From positions 1-64,000 of the forward strand of contig JACGCK010000009.1 in the NCBI GenBank assembly GCA_014925825.1: a DNA stretch of 64,000 nt. Reading direction: 5' to 3'. Source of the DNA: Pholiota molesta (Eukaryota > Basidiomycota > Agaricomycetes > Agaricales > Strophariaceae). The position numbers and the translations under genes are program-made. This document shows positions 37,130 to 48,315 of the stretch, one piece after another; position 1 is the first letter of the stretch, and every line of letters starts with the position of its first letter. A model generated the notes under the pieces. That model was given only the letters and a program-made list of their open reading frames with translations, searched no databases and had not been told where the DNA came from.

Positions 37130-37711
37130 GTTATGCGACCAACAAAGCTGACGCGGGGAGGAAATGGCAACCGTGACGCTCAGCTAAAATACAGACACCT
37201 ATTCCCGGCGGTCTCCGTGGCATTATGTAATAGCACGAAGTTAATTAATGATTTTGTTAGCAAATTAGGTATTGATTTTGGACTTATTATTTAAAGCTGA
37301 GTCTAAATATATTTCGAGAGCCCGACGAGATGCCGCAAGAACAGAGAACGAGCAGGGCAGTGTTTACAAGTATCACAAAACAATCTGGCGGATGTACGAT
37401 CAGGAAGCGGACATCCATTGCGAAAATGACATGAAAAAATAAGGGAAATGGGGGAGAGGGGGCCACAATGAGGGATTTCGGAAATAGCCGAGATGAACTA
37501 TGCAGTCTCCGGATAAGGTTTGAGGACTGGTAAGCCACATTGGATGTTCCAAGTCGCCGTAAACGCTCAACTCCTCAAGGTGAGAGCCGCCCAGACATCC
37601 TGCTGAACCATTGCTAAATTATACCCCACTTTTGTCCCTTATAGGTCCGTTTACATGCCCCCCTGCTCGCTCATCAAAAAAAGCTGATTTTTTGGACGCG
37701 TAGACACGACA
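37130..37711. promoter_or_regulatory. Divergent region, mitochondrial ACP and uL13
   Basis: 582 bp between start codons. Contains a T-rich stretch just before the uL13 start, common in fungal ribosomal protein promoters. No gene seen. Confidence 0.4.
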
Positions 37712-38488
37712 ATGGCCACTTTCTCTTCGACGCCCATCGTCATTGATGGCAAGGGGCACCTCCTTGGTCGATTGGCTTCAATCATCTCGAAGCAGATTCT
37801 CTCTGGCCAGAAAATCGTAGTGGTTAGGTGCGAGGAAATCAACATTTCCGGTAGCTTCTTCAGGAACAAAGTACGCCTTGCAACGGGTTTCAATTCAAGT
37901 TACATGGTCTAATGATATGGCCTCAGCTTCGCTACCATAACTTCCTCCACAAGCGCCACATCGTTAACCCCAAAAAGTCTGGGCCTTTCCATCACCGGGC
38001 GCCTTCCAAGATCCTCTATCGCGCAATTCGGGGCATGACCCCACACAAGAGCGCCCGTGGTGCCGCCGCACTCGAGAGACTCAAGCTCTTCGAGGGTGTC
38101 CCTCCCCCATACGATAAGAAGAAGCGAATGGTCGTTCCTGAAGCGTTGAGGGTGTTGAGGCTGAAGCCTGGTCGCAAATACTGCACGGTGAAGGTATGTC
38201 GCCTAACTTTGATTTGAATATGGATTTGATATTTACATGGCCACAGCGCCTTTCGCACGAGGTTGGTTGGGGATACAAGGATGTTGTGGATCGTCTTGAG
38301 GAAAAGAGGAAGATTAAGGCCCAGGCATTCCACGAGCGCAAGGTGTGTAACCTACGTAGTTGGTCGTTTGGAAAGGAAATAGGCGCTTACCTGAGCTATT
38401 GCACCAGGTTGCTGCCATCAAACTGCGTCAAAAAGCCATTGCTGAAGTCGCCCCATCGTTCGAGCAGCTTACCCAGCTGGGATACTAG
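37712..38488 (+). CDS. RPL16: 60S ribosomal protein uL13 (L13a/Rpl16)
   Basis: Exons 37712-37870, 37927-38193, 38247-38342 and 38408-38488, 200 aa in frame. [79 protein letters not shown] and [20 protein letters not shown] match eukaryotic L13a almost residue for residue. Structural protein of the cytosolic large subunit. Confidence 0.98.
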
Positions 38489-38761
38489 AGTAGTCACCTT
38501 GCTAATCGAGAGTCTTATCGCATTATGCACATTATGTACTACCGAAGCCCGCTGAGACGTGCTGCTGTGCGCGTTGATGATATGACATGCCATTACCATA
38601 TTGCCATGATAAATGATGACTGAGAATGAGAGTGACTCGAGAAAGAGCGCTGGCCATCAGGCGCCTCGGCCAAGTCCGAGCAAAAAAGAGTTTTGAGCAG
38701 ACGTCAGATTTTGTTCCCTCCACCCACTTCTCTTTTCCGTCCCCGCTCCCGCTCCCTCACC

Positions 38762-39886
38762 ATGCCCTCCGACTCCTCCAGACACGAAAATGGTCCGTGC
38801 GCTCGCCCTCCCGCTCCCCTCCCACTCACTTTTTTTTGCAGCCTCCCCAACCCACTCCCGCTCGCCCTCGCCCTCGCCCCACGACACCCTCACTCTTCGC
38901 GCTCTCGTCAGCACCAAAGACGCCGGCGTCATCATTGGAAAGGCTGGAAAAAATGTCGCCGACTTGAGGGATCAGACTGGCGTCAAGGCCGGCGTCAGCA
39001 AGGTTATCCCAGGTGTTCATGAACGTGTTCTCACAGTGACTGGCCCCGTCGAGGCCGTATCAAAGGTGCGTCATCCAGTCCTGCTTTTTCCCGCTTTGCA
39101 TCTCATCTTTTGCAGGCGTATAACCTCATCATCTCCCAACTCGTTACATCGACGCCTTCTTCCCCCGTAACTACATCCTCCCCGTCTACCCTCCATACCT
39201 CGATCCGCCTCTTGATATCCCACAACTTGATGGGAACCATCATCGGTCGCAATGGCCTCAAAATAAAAGCCATCCAAGATGGATCTGGTGCACGAATGGT
39301 CGCCTCAAAAGAGATGCTGCCTCAGTCTACTGAGCGTATTGTGGAGGTCCAGGGTTCCCCCGAGGCCATCGGACGTGCCGTAGAGGAGATTGGAAAATGC
39401 CTGTTGGAGGACTGGGAACGCGGCCTTGGCACTGTGCTCTTTCATCCAGGACCAAGCGACGATCGTGCGGGTAATCGCCGTGGCCACAATTATTCTTCTT
39501 CATACGCCGGATCTCGTCGCAGCAATGGCGATGCTAACCCTCGAAGCCGTACCTCCCCTCCTGGATCTCCTACCGCCGCTCATTCCCCAGTCTCAAGTCC
39601 ACCCGCCGCAAACTTGCGGACCCAAAACATTTCCATTCCGTCTGACATGGTTGGTTGCATAATTGGACGAAGTGGGACCAAAATTACCGAAATACGCCGC
39701 CTGTCAGGATCAAAGATTTCCATTGCCAAAGCTCCTCATGATGAAACTGGCGAGAGGATGTTCACCATCGTGGGCACTCCCGAGGCGAACGAGAAGGCCC
39801 TCTTTTTACTGTACAACCAATTGGAGAGTGAGAAGGAGAGGAGGGTGGGAAGGGAAGCTCAACAACAGGCTGAGATGCAGGATTAA
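38762..39886 (+). CDS. Triple KH-domain RNA-binding protein (PCBP/hnRNP K/Rnc1-like)
   Basis: Exons 38762-38792, 38842-39065 and 39116-39886, 341 aa. Three KH domains each carry a GXXG loop: VIIGKAGKNV, TIIGRNGLKI and CIIGRSGTKI. A Ser/Pro-rich linker separates KH2 and KH3. The arrangement matches yeast Pbp2/Hek2 and fission yeast Rnc1, which bind C-rich or UCAU-type sites in mRNA to control stability or localisation. The first intron (38793-38841) removes a Pro/Ser-coding stretch; an alternative start within it is possible but the spliced reading is in phase. Confidence 0.93.
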
Positions 39887-40516
39887 TTTCCAGATGTCAC
39901 TCGGTTTGAAAACCCTCTGCCTGGAGGATGGGGTACATGTCATGCTTATCATTCATTGAGATGGGTTGAACTCGAGGTCCTGATCATCAGTGTTCTCTTT
40001 CCACTGGCCCAATTTCATCATCACTTTCGCCCTCTAACCGCTCTTTTTTTGTACCTCTCCCTTATCTCCATTCCATCCATGTTTACATCCTCTCTTTACC
40101 CGTCTTCGTACCTTTCTTGAAACCGAATTTCCACCCAAAATATCAAACATCCATGGTCTCCGTTTTGCATTGCCATGACATTAATGCTCTCGCCGCCTTC
40201 CCTCTACCAAGATCCCGTACGATACTTCTTTTTCCGTAGACTTGCTGAGTATCGTACGCCAATCGCTCAAAATTCCAATGTGTTACCACATTTCTCTTGA
40301 GTATTTGAGTTATGGCATCAACTGACTAGCTTGGCTTTTGTGCTGTACATACCTTGTTGTAACCTGTGCCTATAGTTTTAAAATGCCGATTTCGAGTCGA
40401 TTGAGTCTGACGCGCGTCACGGTTCCGCGTTTTCTGGCAAAGTCATGTGATGGCTTCAGATTTTGCGAATATTAACATTTACAGAAATAGAATAGGTCTT
40501 TTCCAATAACTGTACG
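39887..40516. other. Intergenic region between the KH and NUFIP1-like genes
   Basis: Pyrimidine-rich 3' flank of the KH gene, then a perfect inverted repeat at 40216-40258 and an A+T-rich promoter zone. No gene. Confidence 0.45.
40216..40258. repeat. Perfect 11-bp inverted repeat (hairpin)
   Basis: cgtacgatact at 40216-40226 and agtatcgtacg at 40248-40258 are exact reverse complements with a 21-nt loop. It lies 330 bp after the KH gene stop. Could form an RNA hairpin in the 3' UTR or be a protein-binding site. Confidence 0.85.
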
Positions 40517-41792
40517 ATGCACCATCCCTCGCTGCCCAGAAATCCAAACGCCCTCCCCCAAATTCCGTACCCAACCTACTACAACTCCCATTACCTTCAA
40601 GCTTACACCCAACCATCTCCTGCCCAATATCACAACACTTCTCCAGACTCCGTTCCCAATACCAACCAGACATGGCTAGGAAATCCCCAGAAAAGACCAG
40701 CACACAACTTCTCTCAGCCTTGTTCATCTAGCTGGTACCAGCCAGGAAATGAGCGCTGCACTTATAAAGGATGTTCCTTTACTGGGTCGCACAAAAGTGT
40801 TCAAGTACATATGATGGATCGTCATCTTATATATCCTCCTGGATGGGATAAAGAAAAGAAAAAGCCAGAATGGGACGCAGATCCTAGCTTGAAAGGGTGC
40901 GCATAACTTTTGTTGCTGTTATTGATCCGAGAATGCAAGACTTATTCTCGGGCAGGAAACCAATTCCCATCCAAGGAACAAACGTTATCCTGGACTCTCC
41001 CGAAGTTCTAGAGGCATGGATAGCTGAGCGGAAAAGGCGTTTTCCAACGTCGTCAAGGGTTGAAGAAAAGAAACGCAAGTTGGAAGAAGCTGTAGCTCGT
41101 GGACAGCTAGATCCCATTGACTTGGGACTTCGTGCAAATAAGCGCCGGAAACCGGAGAATCAAGACATCTCCGAGCGCCTCAAAGGGAAGAATGGCAAGC
41201 ACGAACAGAGGGGTGGCAATTATGGAAAGCGTGTTGAATCTGACAGGGTGCCTGATTCGGGATGGGGTGCAAGACGTAAAACAAAAGAGTCTGAGGTAGT
41301 ACCGACGAGGCCAGTCGTTCCGGATTTTTCTTCTCCTCCCGAATCGGATAGCGACGACGATGCGCCACCAGAATTAGTCTCGTCAAAGACGGCACCTCCA
41401 ATCGAACTGAAACCTGATACCAAAGATACCGATTTTTTCATGGAAGAAGATGTGAAGACAATTCCAGCTGAAAAGCCTGTGACGGAAAATGGAAAACCGA
41501 GGAAATCTTTACTTGTGCAACCAAAGATGCCGCCTCGAAATCCATTTGCTTCACGGCCTACTCTCCTGCGCAATGTGAGATATTATACTTATTTTTTCAG
41601 TTTGTCGCAACTAACTCTTGTTTTCAGTTACTTCTTCCTGAAATACGAATGACGGTCTCTAACTTGTCCCAAGCTATTCGGTTTCTGGTCGATAACGATT
41701 TCCTTCGGGATGTGGAATTGAGACCCGGCCAAGCGACGGAAAGGAACAAAATTGAAGTTGTTCAACAAAATCAAGATACAGAGACTAGCTAA
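40517..41792 (+). CDS. NUFIP1/Rsa1-like protein (box C/D snoRNP assembly)
   Basis: Exons 40517-40896, 40956-41574 and 41628-41792, 387 aa. The N-terminal part is Pro/Tyr/Asn-rich, then a C2H2-type finger (CTYKGCSFTGSHKSVQVH...H), then the family signature PIQGTNVILDSPEVLEAW with AERKRRFPT, a basic stretch and an acidic middle, and MPPRNPFASRPTLLRN near the end. NUFIP1 family proteins are assembly factors for box C/D snoRNPs. Convergent with the M16 protease, only 36 bp between stops. Confidence 0.87.
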
Positions 41793-41828
41793 TTTTGGTT
41801 CATCCTATGTACTATTATATCTGCAATA

Positions 41829-44800
41829 TCATCTACTATTATCACTGGAATCACTCTCGGTGTCGGTTTCATCTTCTTCCATTTCGCTGGGATCAATATC
41901 CATGACCTTCTGTGTCACTTCAAATCCACCGGCCTTGAGCCATTCACCTATTTCTTCCGACTTCGCAGGTGCAGTGACAACGACAGCCACTGATGAAGTG
42001 GGATCAAACAAAGGAAGGAAATGTTTCTGGAGAGCAGCCAGGACGTCTTCTTTGGTAACAACCTGGTACTTCTCCAAAAGATCAATTTGGTGGGTTCTGG
42101 AAACACCCTTCATGGCTTGATTAGTAAAGGATACCATTGCCTACAGAAAGATTGAGTATATGTGATTCCTTTGACGGCATGATAATTTTCTTACAGCTCT
42201 TCCAGCGGTAGATACGTTTTTGGCTACACCATAGACAATGGTACTTTTTGCGGCATCAAGGATGGTTTCATCAAATTCAATCTATTCAACCATGTACGCA
42301 TGTAAGAAAGAGATATATTGAAACGAGAAAAAGAGAATACATACCGAACCATCAACGAGACCTCTGATAACTTTTGCAGCTTCTTCAAATGCTTTCATGC
42401 TATTTGAACTCTGCAAAAAGTGAATGAGCTGGCTTTGGATGAATAGTGCAGCTGCATTACTGACTCGATAAAGGGAGAAGTTGAGCAATCCGGTTTCAAC
42501 GTCCAACGATGCATATGCACCGTAGGCTAATCCAGATCCTCGAATGTAACGCTACATATAAAGGGATAAGAACACAAGAATGTAGAGCAGCACCAAAGCA
42601 TGCTAACCCAAAGATAGCTTTCTGTCGCATTCAGAACTTCGAGGGCTACACGGACAGCGGCATACTCTGGATGATCAAATCCTTGGATGCCCTTGGTGGT
42701 ATGAGTAGCATACGAGCTTTCAATGGTTGGTAGACTCATGACAATCGCCTATGAATAATCAAATTAATACAGGTAGAAAAGCAGAAGACACATTGCCACC
42801 TTGTGAGAAATATTCTTTCCAACCTCGCTGAGGGTTTCAGATGCAGCTGGGACTGGTGATAATGGCACACTCTGTTGATAGTTAGAATTGAACGAACCAA
42901 GGTTTTGTAGCAGCTTACCGGTATTGAGGATTCAAAATATTTGCTCCATGTGCTTCTTGGGTTTTTGACGTCGAGAATGTTTCCAGTTACCGAAAATCTA
43001 ATACCAGAGGGGTTGATAACTGTAACACATCAATTGCCGTTCCAGAATGTTAATTCAAAGAAAGACGTACGGTATTTCCTGATTTCTTGGAAATCTGCAA
43101 TGACATCACTTGGTGATTCTTGAAGGCGTTTCGCAAGTTTGGGGATGAATTCTGTTTGAGGGAGAATACCTCCTGCTCGCGATGTTGAGCTTTCAGCGTA
43201 GAGTAAAGTAGCCCATAGTGATGAAAGGACATTGCTTCCATCTCTCTTCATTTCAGGAAGAGATTGTTGGATCTTGGCCAAAACAATTTGCAGGCTGCAA
43301 GTATGTTAGAGCTCCGACGATGTCTATCAGAAGACGGAAATTTTACCGATCTTTATCAAATTCTGCGCCATATACTAAATCCTTGAGCCAGGCCACAGCC
43401 TTTTCGTATAGAGCAGTTTCAACTTTGATGCTGACGCGGAAAGTATCTGTGAAAGAGTTTGATACTCCTAATCCGATTTCGTAGGAAACTGTTTCATTGT
43501 CGAGCTGGTTAATAACTTCTTCATGTGTCAATTTGACGCCAGATTCTCTTTGAACTGGCAAAGAGAAGAATGCCGAAAGATATGCAGACATGTATCTGAA
43601 ATTTTGATTAATTCTGAACAGGCAAAACACGAAATGCAAGGGTCGCGCTTACGGTCTAAGACGATCGGGTAGGTCAGCCAGTGAGAAGACCGCATGTAAG
43701 GACACAAAGTCAGACTGGGATGGAAATGTCAGGAAACCATCATTCATATTCTATTTGGAACCACACACCTCTACGTGGTCGTATTGGACGAAGAAGGATA
43801 AAAGAGAACCATCTGAGTTGATGTGCTTGAACAGGGGCTCTTCAACGGACGGCGGGTAAGCAACCCTGCGGCCTTTGCCAGGTTCCTGAACACTTTGAAC
43901 AGGGATCCAGGAAATGCTTTTCACATCGGGTACAGGGAATGACTTCAGGATTTCCAGGGGAATGGGTCTATCATGCTCTGCCTTTGCTGCTTCCAAAATG
44001 GCAGCTGCTTTCGCGAGACCCTCTGGACCAAGCGATTCTATCTGGGCAGCAATTCGGGCCTTTTCGTCCTTTTCGAGTTTTCCAGCAAGGCTTGCAGAAG
44101 GTTTACCAATAATTACAATAGAAGCTGGATCTATATAATATCTAGTGACGTGTTAGGTCTGCAGTAGGACATCAACGAGAAACGAGGGTGCTCACTTGGA
44201 CAAAAGGCTCGTCCATTGGTTGCTGGTCCATGACCTCAAAGCATTAGAATAGTTGATCTCGTCCATCGAACCCAAAATTTCAGAACCGTCTTCGGCACCA
44301 TATAAGAAATCAGTGATGAGTGTCCCGGAAAAGGTGTCTCCTTTAGCGGACTCTAGTTTGCTACGGAGCTACAGGGGTAGCAATGAGATTTGATTACTTT
44401 CTTTTTAAAATTGACAGCATACCTGTCTCTCATCTCTATTGACAATCATTTCCATCCGTTGCATATCTATACCGTCTTTAACTATCCGTTGTAAACTTGA
44501 ACGTAGTTTTTCGTTGAAGGTGTCTAGATGTTCCGTCGGGACGGAGCCAACATAGATGGGAAGGTTCACAGAAGTGGCGCGTGTGTCTTCACTGAAGTAG
44601 ATATATGAACTGAAAAAGGAGGAAAAGTCAGAAGAAGAATTGACATATTATATACATCAAAACTTGCCAAAGGGGGACTCTATTTCAACAAACTCCTTGT
44701 TGAGAGGGGCAACCGCCGAAGAAGTGAGATATGTGCCAAGAATATCCAAAGCTTTCCTCTCAAGAAATGCATTTGGTGGAGGACCCAAAAAATTTACAAT

Positions 44801-46118
44801 CAGTTCACCCATGCCTATCAGCATCAGTACAACTAATTGAATCACATGAACACAATGTTACATACTTTCATCTTGTTCTGGGAATTCAACAGTGTCCTTC
44901 ACCGTCTCAGCTATGGGTCTGCGAGCTGCGCTTGGTGTTTCCACGAATGGCCGTTTCCAACCATGCGGTCGCGATCCGTGGTTTTGATTATGAGCGATAA
45001 GACTAGGTTCGACTCTCTCCTGGATCACGTTTAGTAGCGAAGACGTTCCACTGGATAGTTTTCCAGCGACGATAAGAGCAAGATTATGAGGCACATAGTA
45101 GCTTGAATGGTAGTCACGGACTATCCATCGGTCGTCAGCGTCATTCGAAGTATTATGAAATATGTAACTGACTTTGTTGAGGCGTTAATACGCGCAGAGC
45201 GTCCATTAATCCTCCGGTCTCGCTGCGGTAACCACTGCCAGGTGGATCAAGTAACCTCTGTAAGCTTTGGATATAACAATGTCAACGAAGAACGACGCGC
45301 AAAATGGAATAGTAAAAACCGAAGAGCCATAAGATCTCCAGACGTATTCTCTCTGCCTTGCATTTCACTGTAAACTACACCTGAATCTTGACCTTTAGGA
45401 TCGATGTGATGCACCTAGCAAAGAAGGTACAGATTAGAATAGATGACACCTATCCAAGGACAACCGACCTCTGTCACAAAACTAGCGCGGGTGAACACCT
45501 GTCATTTAGCAATGGCGATGGCAATGACAACGAAAAAAACGCACCCAGCTTTCGTAATGGTAGGATACAAGATATGGTCGACATAAATAGGAAGCAATTG
45601 AAGGAATCCTTGTTCTCCGGCTGTTGATACAGTATATGCAGTATGGTCAGTGTCCGTCCAAGCGTTTGTCCCGTTAGAAAAGCCTCGATTAGCGAATAGA
45701 TCTAGGATCCCTTTATAGGGATATTTCTCCGACCCCATAAACACCAGGCTACAAAATGTAAGGTTGAATGTATAACAGGATCATCATAAACGATACATAC
45801 TGTTCCAAAGTGTGAGGGCATCCGGAATCATCGAAAACTGCGCCAGGGATGAGCTAGTAGAAATCGCATTATAGTATCGATGCTTACTTTCAGTTCCAAC
45901 GACAAAATAGCCATTTACGATAGGCGCTAAGGCGCAAAGTGGAGAATCAATTTTTGTTCAGAAAGCAGAGGTATAATCCGAGTACCTTCATAATCAAGAT
46001 GGATGACCGTCAACCCAGTAATGCGACTCTTCCACTTGGAGACAACAACATCGGTAAAGTCTAATTTGACGCGCTTTATCAAATCGTAGTTTCCGAAGCT
46101 CTGTGGAGATTGGACCAT
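41829..46118 (-). CDS. M16 family metalloprotease, YOL098C/C05D11.1-type
   Basis: Twenty-one exons from 46118 down to 41829; the first are 45986-46118, 45888-45926, 45801-45837, 45545-45748, 45469-45481 (13 nt), 45320-45414, 45173-45264, 44866-45120, and the last 41829-42140. About 1067 aa. The inverted zinc motif HTLEH is followed by LVFMGSEKYPYKGILD, NAWTDTDHTAYTVSTAGEQG, SGVVYSEMQGREN and YRSETGGLMDALRVL, which place it with the large, poorly studied YOL098C group rather than mitochondrial processing peptidase. An acidic tail ends ETDTESDSSDNSR. One break in a C run near 44685 needs one base; the following intron starts gcaagt. Localisation unclear; no obvious targeting peptide at the chosen ATG. 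Confidence 0.9.
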
Positions 46119-46351
46119 TGATGTAGATAGTTGGAATGAAGTGGTTCGAGTGGCCGTATGTGCTGGCCGGAAGAGGAAGCCGCGGTAATTAGTGAACCTT
46201 GCCGAATTGAGTAGAGGAGCGGTGAGAGGGCGCTGGTTCGTAGAAAAGAACACGTCTCAAAAAAGAAGAAAGACCTTGCATAAAGGCCTTGTAAGAGCCA
46301 CCGCTGGTCGAGTACCAACGATGTATTCGTCGCTTCCGAAAAGTAGTCCCC
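46119..46351. promoter_or_regulatory. Divergent promoter, M16 protease and Angel/Ngl2-like nuclease
   Basis: 233 bp between start codons. The minus-strand frame stays open upstream of 46118 but has no ATG, so the protease start at 46118 is the best choice. Confidence 0.45.
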
Positions 46352-48147
46352 ATGTCACGTCACGCGAATTCTTTACCTCCCTCCTACCTCCCCTTATATT
46401 TCACAGAAATTGCTGCATACTGCGATGAACACGCGAAATTCAAACCCTATCAATTTACCTCGGAAGATTTGGCTCTTGCCCAAGCACGCCGGGAGAAGAA
46501 ACTGAAGCAAGCTCTCGAAGCCGATGCACTACAAGCATCCAGCAAGCCTAATGTTACTTTGCTCTCCCGGCCCTGGATAAATATGTCCCAACCTCAAACC
46601 TCAACCAAATCAGAGGCAAGATCCAATAACGTCAGGATCCTTACATGGAATGTCTGTGGACCCTTTTCCTGCGCTGTACTGCGACTGAAATAATCTTGTC
46701 AAGCTTCTGGCCCAATGTCTCGTTCGTAAGACAAAAACGCCCTTTGTTTTATCTGTGCTCTCATTTATGTATACACAGGACGAGAATTATTCCCTACAAG
46801 TGATTGCCTAAAAATTGCTCAGAGACTACCTCTCATCCACGAAGAAATTCGACGGCAAGACGCCCAAATTATTTGCCTTCAAGTAATTGTTACATCGCTC
46901 GGGTTCTCAATTAAGGGTGCTCATTACCAGTATCTCAGGAAGTTGATTCCTTGGAAAAGTTGCTCCCTATGCTCGAAAAGATTGGCTATGTGCATCATTA
47001 TGCATCAGGGCCTCGCAAAAAGCATGGATGCCTAATCGCGTACAAAAAGGATCTATATTCTTTTATATCCGACAACACAACATACTATGACGACCAACCT
47101 GTTGGAACGGTAGGTGTGCAGGGTCGCATTGGGGCCAGCTTCAGGACAAAAAATATTGGGTACATGGTGGCCTTGAAGAGCAAAACCAATGAAACTGAAG
47201 GCATTATTGTTGCAACAACTCATCTCTTTTGGCATCCCAGGTAAGAGTTAACTCGTATCTTTGGGACCGTCTTTCAAGAATCATTTGTAAAGATACACTT
47301 ATGAAAGAATACGGTAACTCATGGATTTGTAATGCATATACAATGGAAATAATCAATTGCGCATAGACAAACAGCTATTCTCATCCGGGAGACCGCTGCA
47401 TTTGGAGAATTGCATTCAGCCAAGAGGTGGCCCTGTATAATAGCAGGAGGTGTGTTCTTATCATAATCCCCAAAAATATGCTCACTCTCTATCTCTGCCT
47501 CACCCCTACCAGATTTCAATTTTGGACCCAATGATCCGGCGTACTCCCTGATAACTGGCGACACACTTCTTTCATCCCAAAAGGACCTCATTCCACCTTC
47601 CATGGTGGTTCATTCATCATTAGATCCTTCCATTATCAAAGATACGCCTTCTCCCTCGAAGACAGGAGAGGAAGACGAAGGAGAAACCATTGATCCAGAT
47701 AGAATTATCACAAATGCCCGACCACCAGTTGAGGCAGATGGCCTCCTTAGCATTCAGGAGATTATTAAATGGTTCTCTGCATTGCCTAAAGTTAGAAGTA
47801 TTTATGCAGATGGGCTACGTGAAGCTCGCAAAATTGGCAACGAGATTCCGAGCTATGGAAAAAATATGACATTGCTAGATGGAAGGAATGGTGCTGAAGA
47901 ACCCGAATATACAAGTTACACTCATTATTGGCAGGCGGTACTAGGTATGCATCTAAACCATTCAAGCCATCTCACAGGATTAACATAGAAGTTAGATTAC
48001 ATCTTCGTCCTTGAACCATCTAAAGGGTCTATCCACATCAACGGCCTACTCAAACCGCTCACAGAAGAAGATATGTCACCTGGCCTTCCCCAAAAGCATG
48101 TTTCAGGGAGTGACCACACATGCTTAGTCGCGGAATTGGCATGGTAG
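46352..48147 (+). CDS. Angel/Ngl2-like endonuclease/exonuclease/phosphatase family RNase
   Basis: Exons 46352-46651, 46704-46725, 46779-46882, 46939-47240, 47293-47313, 47367-47449, 47513-47944, 47996-48147. The EEP fold is complete: VRILTWNLLAQCLVRRELFP, AQIICLQEVD with the metal-binding Glu, IIVATTHLFWHPR, IIAGDFNFGPND and a final SDHTCLVAELAW with the catalytic Asp-His. Yeast Ngl2 trims 5.8S rRNA 3' ends; Angel proteins are 2',3'-cyclic phosphatases. Two exons are only 22 and 21 nt. Frame intact. Confidence 0.9.
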
Positions 48148-48315
48148 GGAAATTGGTCTCTTCCGACGTATCATAAAATATTATTTGAAAAAGTTGATGA
48201 AATAAAATGAACGTGAGCATTTGGCATGCAAATAAAGCGATGTAAAATAAAGTGTTTGCCATGGAGTATCAACTGTGAACTGTCCAGGGTCTGTCTAATT
48301 ACCAAACAATAGAGA

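Noticed and set aside
45853..45887. A 34-nt intron in the M16 gene ending at ctactag
   Set aside because: Too short, wrong phase and gives an off-family peptide; the acceptor at ggcgcag restores FDDSGCPHTLEH.
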